Assembly (NCBI GenBank): GCA_003551265.1
Contig: PUMG01000356.1
Location: forward strand, 1 to 13,913
Source of the DNA: Halovenus sp.
Lineage (GTDB): Archaea; Halobacteriota; Halobacteria; Halobacteriales; Haloarculaceae
Reading direction: 5' to 3'
DNA: 13,913 nt
Part shown: positions 1-5,290 of the stretch, one piece after another
How the letters are laid out: every line of letters starts with the position of its first letter
Numbering within the stretch: position 1 is the first letter of the stretch
Translations under genes and position numbers: made by a program
The notes under the pieces: model-generated
The model's input: only the letters and a program-made list of their open reading frames with translations
What the model was told of the DNA's origin: nothing
The model's database searches: none

Positions 1-406
1 AGCGAGGACTGTATGCCCTCGCACTCGGAGTTCCCTTATCGCACTGTCGTGCAGTGTAAAGTTTTCGCGCCTGCTGCGCCCCGTAGGGCCCGGTATCTTG
101 TCTCAGATACCGTCTCCGGGCTCTGACTCTCATCACCCGTACCGATTACTGGCACGGTAGGCCGTTACCCCACCGTCTACCTAATCGGCCGCAGCCACAT
201 CCTGTGGCGCCGAAGCGTTTCCAGCTGCCTGCATTCCAGCATGGCAGCTGTATTGAGTATTACCCTCAGTTTCCCGAGATTATCCTCATCCACAGGGTAG
301 TTTGGCCACGTGTTACTGAGCTTTTCGCCACGAGTATGAACTAGTGCGACTAGCATGGCTAAATCGAACTCCGATAGCAATGACCTCCGGCAGGATCAAC
401 CGGAAT
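1..406 (-). rRNA. 16S ribosomal RNA, 5' portion (partial)
   Basis: The reverse complement starting at 406 reads ATTCCGGTTGATCCTGCCGG, the conserved 5' end of archaeal 16S rRNA. It continues through recognisable helices of the 5' domain, including GTGGCGAAAAGCTCAGTAAC and GGCCCTACGGGGCGCAGCAG. About the first 406 nt of a gene normally near 1.47 kb are present; the rest lies off the left edge. It is the first gene of an rRNA operon transcribed leftwards from the promoters at 584-876. The mature 5' end at 406 is set by similarity to the family, not by mapping. Short open frames inside it are not genes. Confidence 0.97.
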
Positions 407-510
407 GTTGCCTCCGTGATGGAGGCAGGTTAGGCGGAAGCACACAGAATAATCTGTGTGTTGCGTTAGTTGCTATCGACTCGGGACACTCGATAACCGA
501 CCGAGTGTCA
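407..510 (-). other. 16S rRNA leader with three perfect hairpins
   Basis: Between the last rRNA promoter and the 16S 5' end the transcribed strand can form three perfect stem-loops. Arms 409-415/421-427 give a 7-bp stem directly against the mature end. Arms 441-448/453-460 give an 8-bp stem with a 4-nt loop. Arms 485-492/502-509 give an 8-bp stem with a 9-nt loop. Haloarchaeal 16S leaders normally take part in a long processing stem with a bulge-helix-bulge cut site, paired with sequence beyond the 16S 3' end. That partner lies outside the window, so the cleavage site cannot be placed. Confidence 0.6.
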
Positions 511-577
511 CCGAACTACCAGGGCTAACATCAGATCCCATCTATACGGCGGACCGCAGGGGTGGAATCCTCATTTC

Positions 578-614
578 TTTCGGACCTGAACATACGCCAC
601 AACGGGTCTTAAAC
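578..614 (-). promoter_or_regulatory. rRNA operon promoter, most proximal
   Basis: On the minus strand a GTTTAAGA TATA box (607-614) follows a TTCGA-type upstream element. A TCCGAAA motif begins at 584, about 26 nt from the box centre, the expected archaeal start distance. The box is TTTAAG rather than CTTAAG, unlike the other three promoters. The start site is inferred by spacing and by similarity to the TGCGAA start motif of haloarchaeal rRNA promoters. Confidence 0.6.
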
Positions 615-680
615 CCTTCGAGATGGCATCGGTTTCGGGTCCGGTGCAGCCGGGTTGTCGTCGGTCCCGGCCAGACCGTG

Positions 681-720
681 TTTGCATCCTTCCGGAATGC
701 CCTGGTATACTTAAGGGCAT
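681..720 (-). promoter_or_regulatory. rRNA operon promoter, third from distal end
   Basis: The minus strand reads GATGCCCTTAAGTATACC, with a CTTAAGT box at 709-715 and a TGCAAA start motif beginning at 686, 26 nt from the box centre. Inverted arms ATGCCCT (697-703) and AGGGCAT (714-720) surround the box with a 10-bp spacer. It is almost a copy of the promoter at 759-799. Confidence 0.8.
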
Positions 721-758
721 CGGATTGTCTTGCTCCGGACCGAACCGGAGTCAAGCGG

Positions 759-799
759 TTTGCATTTGATTCGAAATGCCCTGTTGTACTTAAGGGCAT
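759..799 (-). promoter_or_regulatory. rRNA operon promoter, second from distal end
   Basis: The minus strand reads TTCGATGCCCTTAAGTACAA, a typical haloarchaeal rRNA promoter with its CTTAAGT box at 788-794. A TGCAAA start motif begins at 764, 27 nt from the box centre. Inverted arms ATGCCCT/AGGGCAT at 776-782 and 793-799 enclose the box, as in the next promoter downstream. Confidence 0.82.
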
Positions 800-840
800 C
801 GAACCAGTTGTGGTCCGGCGGGACATCGCTCCCGCGCTGC

Positions 841-884
841 TTCGCATTCGAATCCGAGGGGGAGGGGTGACTTAAGACCGTCGA
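841..884 (-). promoter_or_regulatory. rRNA operon promoter, most distal
   Basis: The minus strand reads TTCGACGGTCTTAAGTCACC with the TATA box at 869-876. A TGCGAA start motif begins at 846, about 26 nt downstream, matching the classical haloarchaeal rRNA start motif exactly. It lacks the GCCC/GGGC inverted arms of the two middle promoters. Spacing to the next start motif is 82 nt. Confidence 0.75.
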
Positions 885-1128
885 ACGAACGGCGCATCGG
901 TATGCGCTCACAAGACACGCCAGCAGCAACAGCAGGTCGTGGCCAGAATCCACGTACACGTCCGAGAATCCCTGTCAGTACCGAATACGGTGTGAAGAGC
1001 TGCGTGTTGCGTGGCTGGAGACCGACCTGTCATCCCACGCCTGTTGCGTGTGGTCCAGTCGAGTGAGAACCACGCACTCGGCTGGTCGGGTCACAGCCAC
1101 CTAAGTGTCGCCATTGGGCAGGGCCTCC

Positions 1129-1206
1129 AGCTCGGTAGGTGGCTGTCTGGTATTTAGCTCGGTAGGTGGCTGTCTGGTATTTAGCTCGGTAGGTGGCTGT
1201 CTGGTA
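1129..1206. repeat. Tandem repeat, 27-bp unit, about 2.9 copies
   Basis: Copies start at 1129, 1156 and 1183. The unit begins AGCTCGGTAGGTGGCTGTCT and ends GGTATTT. The first two copies are identical, and the third matches for 24 bp before diverging into CGGCC. The period is a multiple of three, so the repeat stays open in several frames, but no supported protein spans it. It lies about 280-360 bp before the first rRNA start motif. Confidence 0.95.
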
Positions 1207-1209
1207 CGG

Positions 1210-1246
1210 CCACCACGCGTGCGCACGCACGAAAGAGAGGTGGTGG
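1210..1246. repeat. Nested palindrome with alternating pyrimidine-purine core
   Basis: Arms CCACCAC (1210-1216) and GTGGTGG (1240-1246) enclose a perfect 12-bp palindrome GCGTGCGCACGC (1217-1228). Bases 1214-1231 alternate pyrimidine and purine without a break for 18 bp, a sequence type prone to left-handed Z-DNA at high salt. It could also act as a hairpin in the 3' region of the MC1 transcript. No function can be assigned. Confidence 0.7.
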
Positions 1247-1385
1247 GACCACTGGGCGAGAGACGTGTCGAGACTGCTCGTCGACGAAGACCCGCCAGAA
1301 GTGTCTGTCGGTATCACTCTCGGTTCATCGATGAAAATGTACAGAATGGACCGACGTCATCAACGCAGGCCAACACCGGGTGCCT

Positions 1386-1697
1386 TCAGATCTCGTCGAG
1401 GTGCTCGACGCCCTGTTTTTCGACGTTGCCTTTCGTTATCTCCTCGGGCATCCAGTCCGGTTTGTCGTCGGGAGCTTCTTCCTCCCAGGCCCAGCCCTCG
1501 TAGATGTGGACCTTGTGTTCACCTTTCTCGCGGAGACGAATCTCTTCTGTGTCGGCCTCCGCCTCGGATGGGGCCGGGTCAAGTCGTCGCGCTGCTTTCA
1601 GTGCTGCCTGTCGTGGCGTCTTTCCGGAAAAGACGCTCGGCTCTTCACCATCTTCCGTTCGGAGCGCGAAATTGCGCTTGTCGTTTTCTCCTGCCAT
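1386..1697 (-). CDS. MC1 family chromosomal (DNA-bending) protein
   Basis: This 103-residue protein is a clear member of the MC1 family, small non-histone chromosomal proteins of methanogens and haloarchaea that bind and sharply bend DNA. Diagnostic segments are NFALRTEDGEEPSVFSGKTP (9-28), followed by RQAALKAARR, then EIRLREKG (52-59), GWAWEEEAP (68-76) and PDWMPEEI (80-87). Length matches the family (about 90-105). Compared with the methanogen protein it has an acidic insertion (about 42-51), a common halophile adaptation. The ATG at 1697-1695 lies about 40 nt from an AT-rich box at 1733-1744. It is transcribed towards the rRNA operon, with about 500 bp between. It probably works in nucleoid organisation. 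Confidence 0.95.
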   Translation of the reverse strand: MAGENDKRNFALRTEDGEEPSVFSGKTPRQAALKAARRLDPAPSEAEADTEEIRLREKGEHKVHIYEGWAWEEEAPDDKPDWMPEEITKGNVEKQGVEHLDEI

Positions 1698-1732
1698 GGT
1701 TTCTACTCCATGTCAAATCAATACATGACCCA

Positions 1733-1744
1733 TAATAAATATAT
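1733..1744 (-). promoter_or_regulatory. TATA box of the MC1 gene
   Basis: The minus strand reads ATATATTTATTA here, the only strong AT-rich box close upstream of MC1. A start about 26 nt downstream would fall near 1712, giving a leader of about 15 nt. A palindromic TTTATAAA at 1775-1782 could be a second box for either strand. Confidence 0.6.
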
Positions 1745-2005
1745 CCCCAAAATCGGGTGGCGGCGGCGACATCATTTATAAAGGGCACTCCACACGTTAC
1801 GGTTTCAGGTGAATTTCGGTGGAAATAACGGGTCCCTGGATGGTTCTGAGCCTCGCGCGCACCACAGAAGAACGCCTGTCTGCCCCCGGTTCGACCGTCG
1901 AAAACAGATGCAGATGGCGTCAAACCGACTCCCAACCCGGACGAATCAGTCGTGATAAATCAACAGACTGATATGCACTCGGTCAGCACCGACTCTCGCG
2001 CGGTA
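1745..2005. other. Intergenic region between divergent MC1 and AbrB-like genes
   Basis: About 350 bp separate the two start codons. Beside the two assigned promoters it holds a palindromic TTTATAAA box (1775-1782). It also holds a plus-strand frame of 43 codons at 1840-1971, beginning MVLSLARTTEERLSAPGSTV. The first half of that frame has haloarchaeal-looking third-position GC bias and the second half does not. I recognise no family and do not call it a gene. No RNA gene was seen. Confidence 0.4.
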
Positions 2006-2016
2006 GACTTAAGTAC
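2006..2016 (+). promoter_or_regulatory. TATA box upstream of AbrB-like/pyrD operon
   Basis: GACTTAAGTAC forms a haloarchaeal CTTAAG-type box. A start about 26 nt downstream (near 2037) gives a short leader before the ATG at 2050. No box is seen in the 48 bp between the small gene and pyrD, so this promoter probably serves both. Confidence 0.6.
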
Positions 2017-2049
2017 ATGGTGCAGTGAAGGACTGAATAAGATACCGAG

Positions 2050-2247
2050 ATGGTACGGAAGAAAAAACTGAGTCCGAGTGGCGCAAAAGACGAAGACGGC
2101 GAGTATCACAACGTCCACATCAACCTGCACGAGGACGAACTGGCTGTTGCTGGTATGGATATCGGAGACGAGGTGTTCGTGCGGGTGCGCGACAACAAAA
2201 TAATCATCCAGAAAGCCGACCCCGACCAGGTCGACCACGAGTTCTGA
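2050..2247 (+). CDS. Small AbrB/SpoVT-like swapped-hairpin protein
   Basis: This 65-residue acidic protein resembles the short haloarchaeal AbrB/MazE-like family. A basic N-terminus (VRKKKLS) leads into a beta-rich core, followed by LHEDELAVAGMDIGDEVFVR (26-45) and DNKIIIQKADPD. The 'G-x-x-x-G-D-E-V-x-V-R' and 'I-I-I-x-K' pattern is the usual AbrB beta-hairpin signature. Such proteins normally dimerise and bind DNA, or act as antitoxins, but no toxin partner is present. It lies 48 bp upstream of pyrD on the same strand with no separate promoter, so co-transcription and a regulatory role are plausible but inferred. The start is supported by the upstream box; no strong Shine-Dalgarno is visible. 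Confidence 0.8.
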   Translation: MVRKKKLSPSGAKDEDGEYHNVHINLHEDELAVAGMDIGDEVFVRVRDNKIIIQKADPDQVDHEF

Positions 2248-2295
2248 AGCGGGCGGCATGGAACCCGTAGGCCATCGACGAGACGAACTGACAGC

Positions 2296-3351
2296 ATGAG
2301 CCTTTACAGCCTCACAAAACCCCTTCTGTTTCGACTCCCACCGGAGACTGCTCACTCCATAGCGCACACGCTGTTGCGAGCGTTCCAGCACACACCGCTT
2401 CGCTCGCTGGTCCAGAACCGATTTCACGTGTCTGACCCACGTCTCGAAATCGACGCGTTCGGACAGACGTTCCCGAACCCCGTCGGACTGGCAGCAGGCT
2501 TCGACAAAAACGCAGAGATTCCGCCCGCGATGGCAGCACTGGGGTTCGGGTCCATCGAGGTCGGTGGCGTCACCGCCCACCCCCAGGAGGGCAACCCCCG
2601 TCCACGGATGTTCCGACTGCGCGAAGACAGCGCGCTCATCAACCGGATGGGGCTGAACAACCAGGGCGCATCCACGGTCGGTGCCCGACTGGCAGAGACG
2701 AGTGTCGACGTCCCCGTGGGCGTCAACATCGCCAAATCCGAGCACGTCGACCCGGAGAGCGCCCCCGAGGACTACTGTCTGACCTACGAGGCAGTCGCCG
2801 GTGGTGCGGACTTCTTCGTCGTGAACATCTCCTGTCCGAACTCACAGGGCTTCGAAGCGCTCCAGAACCGCGACTCCATGGCCGCCATCCTCGGCGCTCT
2901 CAAAGAGCGTGGCGCAGCCCCACTCCTCGTGAAGCTCTCCCCGGACCTTCCCGAACCCGCGGTCGACGACGCACTGGCTATCGTCGAGGAGTTTGACCTT
3001 GACGGCATAGTTGCGACGAACACCACGACTGAACGTCCGGCGTCGCTGCGCTCGCCCAATCGCGCAGAAGAAGGTGGACTCTCCGGAAAGCCGATCGAAG
3101 CGAGCGCGACCCGGATGGTGCGATACGTCGCCGAACGGACTGACGTCCCTGTCGTCGGCGTCGGTGGGGTCGAAACCGCGGCTGACGCCTACCGGAAAAT
3201 CCGTGCGGGCGCGAGCCTCGTCCAGTTGTACACCGGAATCGTGTACCAGGGCCCAACCGTCGCCCGTGACATCAACCGGGGGCTGCTGGAGTTGCTCGAC
3301 CGTGACGGCTTCGAGTGTGTCGGTGACGCAGTCGGCGCGGACATCAGATGA
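2296..3351 (+). CDS. pyrD: Dihydroorotate dehydrogenase, class 2-like (quinone)
   Basis: The 351-residue protein oxidises dihydroorotate to orotate with FMN, the fourth step of pyrimidine synthesis. The N-terminal helical extension (about 1-40, LTKPLLFRLPPETAH) is typical of membrane-associated class 2 enzymes that pass electrons to quinone. GLAAGFDKN (64-72) and RMGLNNQG (117-124) are FMN/substrate motifs, ATNTTTERP lies near the C-terminal third, and VVGVGGVETAADAYRKIRAG with VQLYTGIVYQGP forms the phosphate-binding end. The catalytic-base segment reads NISCPN with Cys180 before Pro, where class 2 enzymes usually have Ser; Cys is normal in class 1. Length and the N-terminal extension fit class 2. 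It is probably co-transcribed with the small AbrB-like gene upstream; purK follows after 48 bp. Confidence 0.96.
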   Translation: MSLYSLTKPLLFRLPPETAHSIAHTLLRAFQHTPLRSLVQNRFHVSDPRLEIDAFGQTFPNPVGLAAGFDKNAEIPPAMAALGFGSIEVGGVTAHPQEGNPRPRMFRLREDSALINRMGLNNQGASTVGARLAETSVDVPVGVNIAKSEHVDPESAPEDYCLTYEAVAGGADFFVVNISCPNSQGFEALQNRDSMAAILGALKERGAAPLLVKLSPDLPEPAVDDALAIVEEFDLDGIVATNTTTERPASLRSPNRAEEGGLSGKPIEASATRMVRYVAERTDVPVVGVGGVETAADAYRKIRAGASLVQLYTGIVYQGPTVARDINRGLLELLDRDGFECVGDAVGADIR

Positions 3352-3369
3352 GCAGGTACAAAACAGGGT

Positions 3370-3379
3370 GACTTTTACT
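3370..3379 (+). promoter_or_regulatory. Possible promoter of purK
   Basis: GACTTTTACT lies in the 48-bp gap after pyrD. A start about 26 nt downstream would coincide with the purK ATG at 3400, which would make a leaderless transcript. The box is weak, and read-through from pyrD is equally possible. Confidence 0.35.
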
Positions 3380-3399
3380 GCCGCGAGAGAAGCCGCTGT

Positions 3400-4560
3400 A
3401 TGCAACTCACGTCACCAGGGACGACCGTCGGAGTGGTCGGCGGTGGTCAGCTCGGCAGGATGCTCGGAGAGGCTGCCGCCCCGCTCGGTATCGAACTGGT
3501 CGTTTCGGACCCGACACCAGCTGCGCCAGCCTCAGTGGTCGCCCGCGAACAGGTCGTGGGTGCGTTCGACGACGAAGCCACGATACGCGAACTCGGCGAG
3601 CGAGCGGACTACCTCACCTTCGAGATAGAACTGGCCGACCCCGATGCACTCGAACGAGTGAGCGAAGAGACGGCCACGCCCGTCCACCCACACCCCGACA
3701 CGTTACGCATCATCCAGGACAAACTCGTCCAGAAGCGTCGGCTGCGTGAGGCTGGCGTGCCCGTCCCGGCGTTCCGGCCGGTCGACTCCGCCGCCGACCT
3801 CCGCGATGCGCTCGACGAGCTTGGATATCCAGCAATGCTCAAAGCGCGCGAAGGGGGATACGACGGGCGAGGGAACATCCCGGTCGAACGACCCGAAGAT
3901 GTCGAGTCTGCCTTCGAGGCAATCGACGGACCTGCGATGGTCGAGGAGTTCGTCGATTTCGAGCGCGAACTCGCCGTGATGGGCTGTCTCGGCGAGGGTG
4001 AGGTTGAAACCTTCCCCGTCACGGAGACCGTTCACGAGGCAGAGATTCTTCGCCGGACAGTGTCACCGCCTCGAACATCTTCGGATGTGCGCGAGCGCGC
4101 GAGCGCGGTTGCACTCGACGTGCTGTCGGTGATGGAAGGACGCGGTGTCTACGGTATCGAACTGTTCGAGACCACAGCGGGGGAGATTCTGTTCAACGAG
4201 GTCGCCCCAAGACCTCACAACTCCGGGCACTGGACGATAGAGGGCTGTTACACCTCGCAGTTCGAACAGCATCTGCGAGCCGTGACTGGTCTGCCACTCG
4301 GGACGACCGAACGACGGTGTCCGACCGCCTCGGCAAACATACTCGGCGATGTCGACCGACGACAGCCTGCACGACTCAAGGGTGTCGAAAGCGTGCTGGA
4401 AACCAAGCGATGTGCGCTTCACTGGTATGGAAAGCGTGAGGTGTACCACCTCCGGAAGATGGGACACGTTACCCTCCCCGGAGAAACCGTCGAGGACTCG
4501 CTCGAAACGCTCGACGATGTCGTCGAAGACCTCACGTTCGTGTCGACCAGCACGGAGTGA
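3400..4560 (+). CDS. purK: N5-carboxyaminoimidazole ribonucleotide synthase (PurK)
   Basis: This 386-residue ATP-grasp enzyme carboxylates AIR to N5-CAIR using ATP and bicarbonate in purine synthesis. Visible family marks are the N-terminal VGGGQLGRM (13-21), QDKLVQKRRL (106-115), GYDGRGN (153-159), VEEFVDFERELAV (181-193), the metal/ATP segment FNEVAPRPHNSGH (265-277), and the C-terminal HWYGK (341-345) and KMGHVT (353-358). Length agrees with PurK. The next step, PurE mutase, is often encoded beside purK, but no purE is present here; the following gene is a regulator with its own promoter. An imperfect GGTGGA/TCCACC inverted pair (4573-4578/4601-4606) lies after the stop and could affect termination. 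Confidence 0.96.
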   Translation: MQLTSPGTTVGVVGGGQLGRMLGEAAAPLGIELVVSDPTPAAPASVVAREQVVGAFDDEATIRELGERADYLTFEIELADPDALERVSEETATPVHPHPDTLRIIQDKLVQKRRLREAGVPVPAFRPVDSAADLRDALDELGYPAMLKAREGGYDGRGNIPVERPEDVESAFEAIDGPAMVEEFVDFERELAVMGCLGEGEVETFPVTETVHEAEILRRTVSPPRTSSDVRERASAVALDVLSVMEGRGVYGIELFETTAGEILFNEVAPRPHNSGHWTIEGCYTSQFEQHLRAVTGLPLGTTERRCPTASANILGDVDRRQPARLKGVESVLETKRCALHWYGKREVYHLRKMGHVTLPGETVEDSLETLDDVVEDLTFVSTSTE

Positions 4561-4631
4561 GAGAGTCTCACAGGTGGATACAACGGACAACCATCCACTG
4601 TCCACCGCAGAACACATCAACCAATGGTGAC

Positions 4632-4642
4632 TTTACTTAAGT
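4632..4642 (+). promoter_or_regulatory. TATA box of the DUF7344 gene
   Basis: TTTACTTAAGT lies about 32 nt before the ATG at 4669. A start about 26 nt from its centre falls within a few bases of the ATG, so the message would be nearly leaderless, a common haloarchaeal arrangement. Confidence 0.65.
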
Positions 4643-4668
4643 AGCAGGGGCGGTAATAGCGAGGCGGT

Positions 4669-5085
4669 ATGACCGAGACAGAGGATGCGGTAGATGGAGG
4701 TAATCAGTCTGAGGTGCGAGAGGCGAACACGTCCAGCGCCTTTTTTCGAGGTGATGAATCCGAACACACCCTCTCTATCGACGATGCACTCTCGCTGCTC
4801 GCAAACCCACAGCGACGGCGTCTGCTCGTCTTTCTCGTCGAGCAAGCACCGCGAGACGTCACGATAGAGTCTGCAGCCGAAGCACTGGTCTCGCCAGAGA
4901 GTGTCGAAGGTGGCGAAGAGGCCACGGATGCGGTTCAGATTCAACTGCTCCACAACCACCTGCCCCGACTGGAGAACACAGGAGTCGTGACCTACCACAG
5001 AGAGTATCAGATGATCACGTACCATCGGAATCCGACACTCGAACAACTCCTGCGAACGGTCCTCGAACTAGACTCCGGTACGTGA
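4669..5085 (+). CDS. DUF7344-type winged-helix regulator
   Basis: The 138-residue protein has a disordered acidic N-terminus (1-35) and then a winged-helix core: SIDDALSLLANPQRRRLLVF (36-55) as first helix, DVTIESAAEAL (63-73), VQIQLLHNHLPRLENTG (89-105) as recognition helix, and the wing VVTYHREYQMITYHRNPTLE. The pattern 'ALS-LLANPQRRRLL ... HNHLPRLE..GVV' is typical of the DUF7344 group common in haloarchaea. It is a probable transcription factor with no known ligand or target. It has its own promoter and ends 205 bp before the antiporter pair. The GTCAC-type inverted sites directly after its stop are candidate operators or termination structures. Confidence 0.85.
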   Translation: MTETEDAVDGGNQSEVREANTSSAFFRGDESEHTLSIDDALSLLANPQRRRLLVFLVEQAPRDVTIESAAEALVSPESVEGGEEATDAVQIQLLHNHLPRLENTGVVTYHREYQMITYHRNPTLEQLLRTVLELDSGT

Positions 5086-5092
5086 GGAATTA

Positions 5093-5130
5093 ACGTCACG
5101 CGTACCGAAAGTGACGTGTGACCTGGTCAC
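5093..5130. promoter_or_regulatory. Cluster of GTCAC/GTGAC inverted sites
   Basis: ACGTCAC (5093-5099) and GTGACGT (5111-5117) form a perfect 7-bp inverted repeat. It is followed at once by GTGACCTGGTCAC (5118-5130), a perfect palindrome around a central T. In total four GTCAC/GTGAC half-sites occur in 36 bp. The cluster lies 8 bp after the DUF7344 stop and 160 bp before the antiporter pair. It could be an operator or the 3' hairpin of the regulator transcript; there is no T-run to make it a classical archaeal terminator. Confidence 0.45.
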
Positions 5131-5156
5131 GGTCGAAGACGACTTTCAATTCTCCA

Positions 5157-5237
5157 ATACCTGTCGACGGAACAATTGATAGTTCTTACACGGCACGGGC
5201 GGGTCCAGAATCTATCACAGATTCCGTCGACCGGTAT
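5157..5237 (+). repeat. 81-bp inverted-repeat-bounded element, copy A
   Basis: The ends ATACCTGTCGACGGAA (5157-5172) and TTCCGTCGACCGGTAT (5222-5237) are 16-bp inverted repeats with one mismatch. The 49-bp interior can form a second stem (GATAG with CTATC, then TTCT with AGAA) around a G-rich loop. The reverse complement of the whole 81 bp aligns without gaps to 13677-13757 at 71/81 positions. The element has no coding capacity. It ends 53 bp before the first antiporter gene. It is flanked by TA on the right but by AA on the left. The strand shown is that of the downstream gene. Confidence 0.88.
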
Positions 5238-5290
5238 AACAGACACCGACACCGTTAATGTCTGAGCGATAAAACACCTGTCTCAATACG

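Larger units (their letters stand above)
880..1385. other. Non-coding region upstream of the rRNA promoters
   Basis: This stretch of about 500 bp lies between the rRNA promoters and the MC1 gene. Open frames exist on both strands, but they run through the tandem repeat, resemble no family I recognise, and are probably not genes. It holds an 11-nt sequence at 1093-1103 that is the exact reverse complement of part of the 27-bp repeat unit, the 27-bp repeat itself, and the palindromic Z-DNA-prone segment at 1210-1246. I see no tRNA and no further convincing rRNA promoter here; a CACTTAGG sequence near 1102-1109 is too poor to call. Confidence 0.5.

Noticed and set aside
841..860. TTCGAATCC resembling a tRNA T-loop
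   Set aside because: No acceptor, D-arm or anticodon stems can be built around it; it belongs to the initial transcribed region of the distal rRNA promoter.
456..875. 139-codon plus-strand frame and opposing minus-strand frames over the rRNA leader
   Set aside because: They cover the tandem rRNA promoters and leader, show no protein family features, and conflict with clear promoter signals.
1092..1110. A fifth rRNA promoter around CACTTAGG (minus strand)
   Set aside because: The box is imperfect, and no TGCGAA-like start motif is found at 26 nt.
1129..1206. CRISPR-like short repeat array
   Set aside because: The copies are directly adjacent with no unique spacers, and no cas genes are present.
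1105..1735. Overlapping plus-strand frames of 132, 180 and 133 codons
   Set aside because: They are kept open by the frame-neutral 27-bp repeat or by lying antisense to MC1; composition is Arg/Ser-rich and unlike haloarchaeal proteins.
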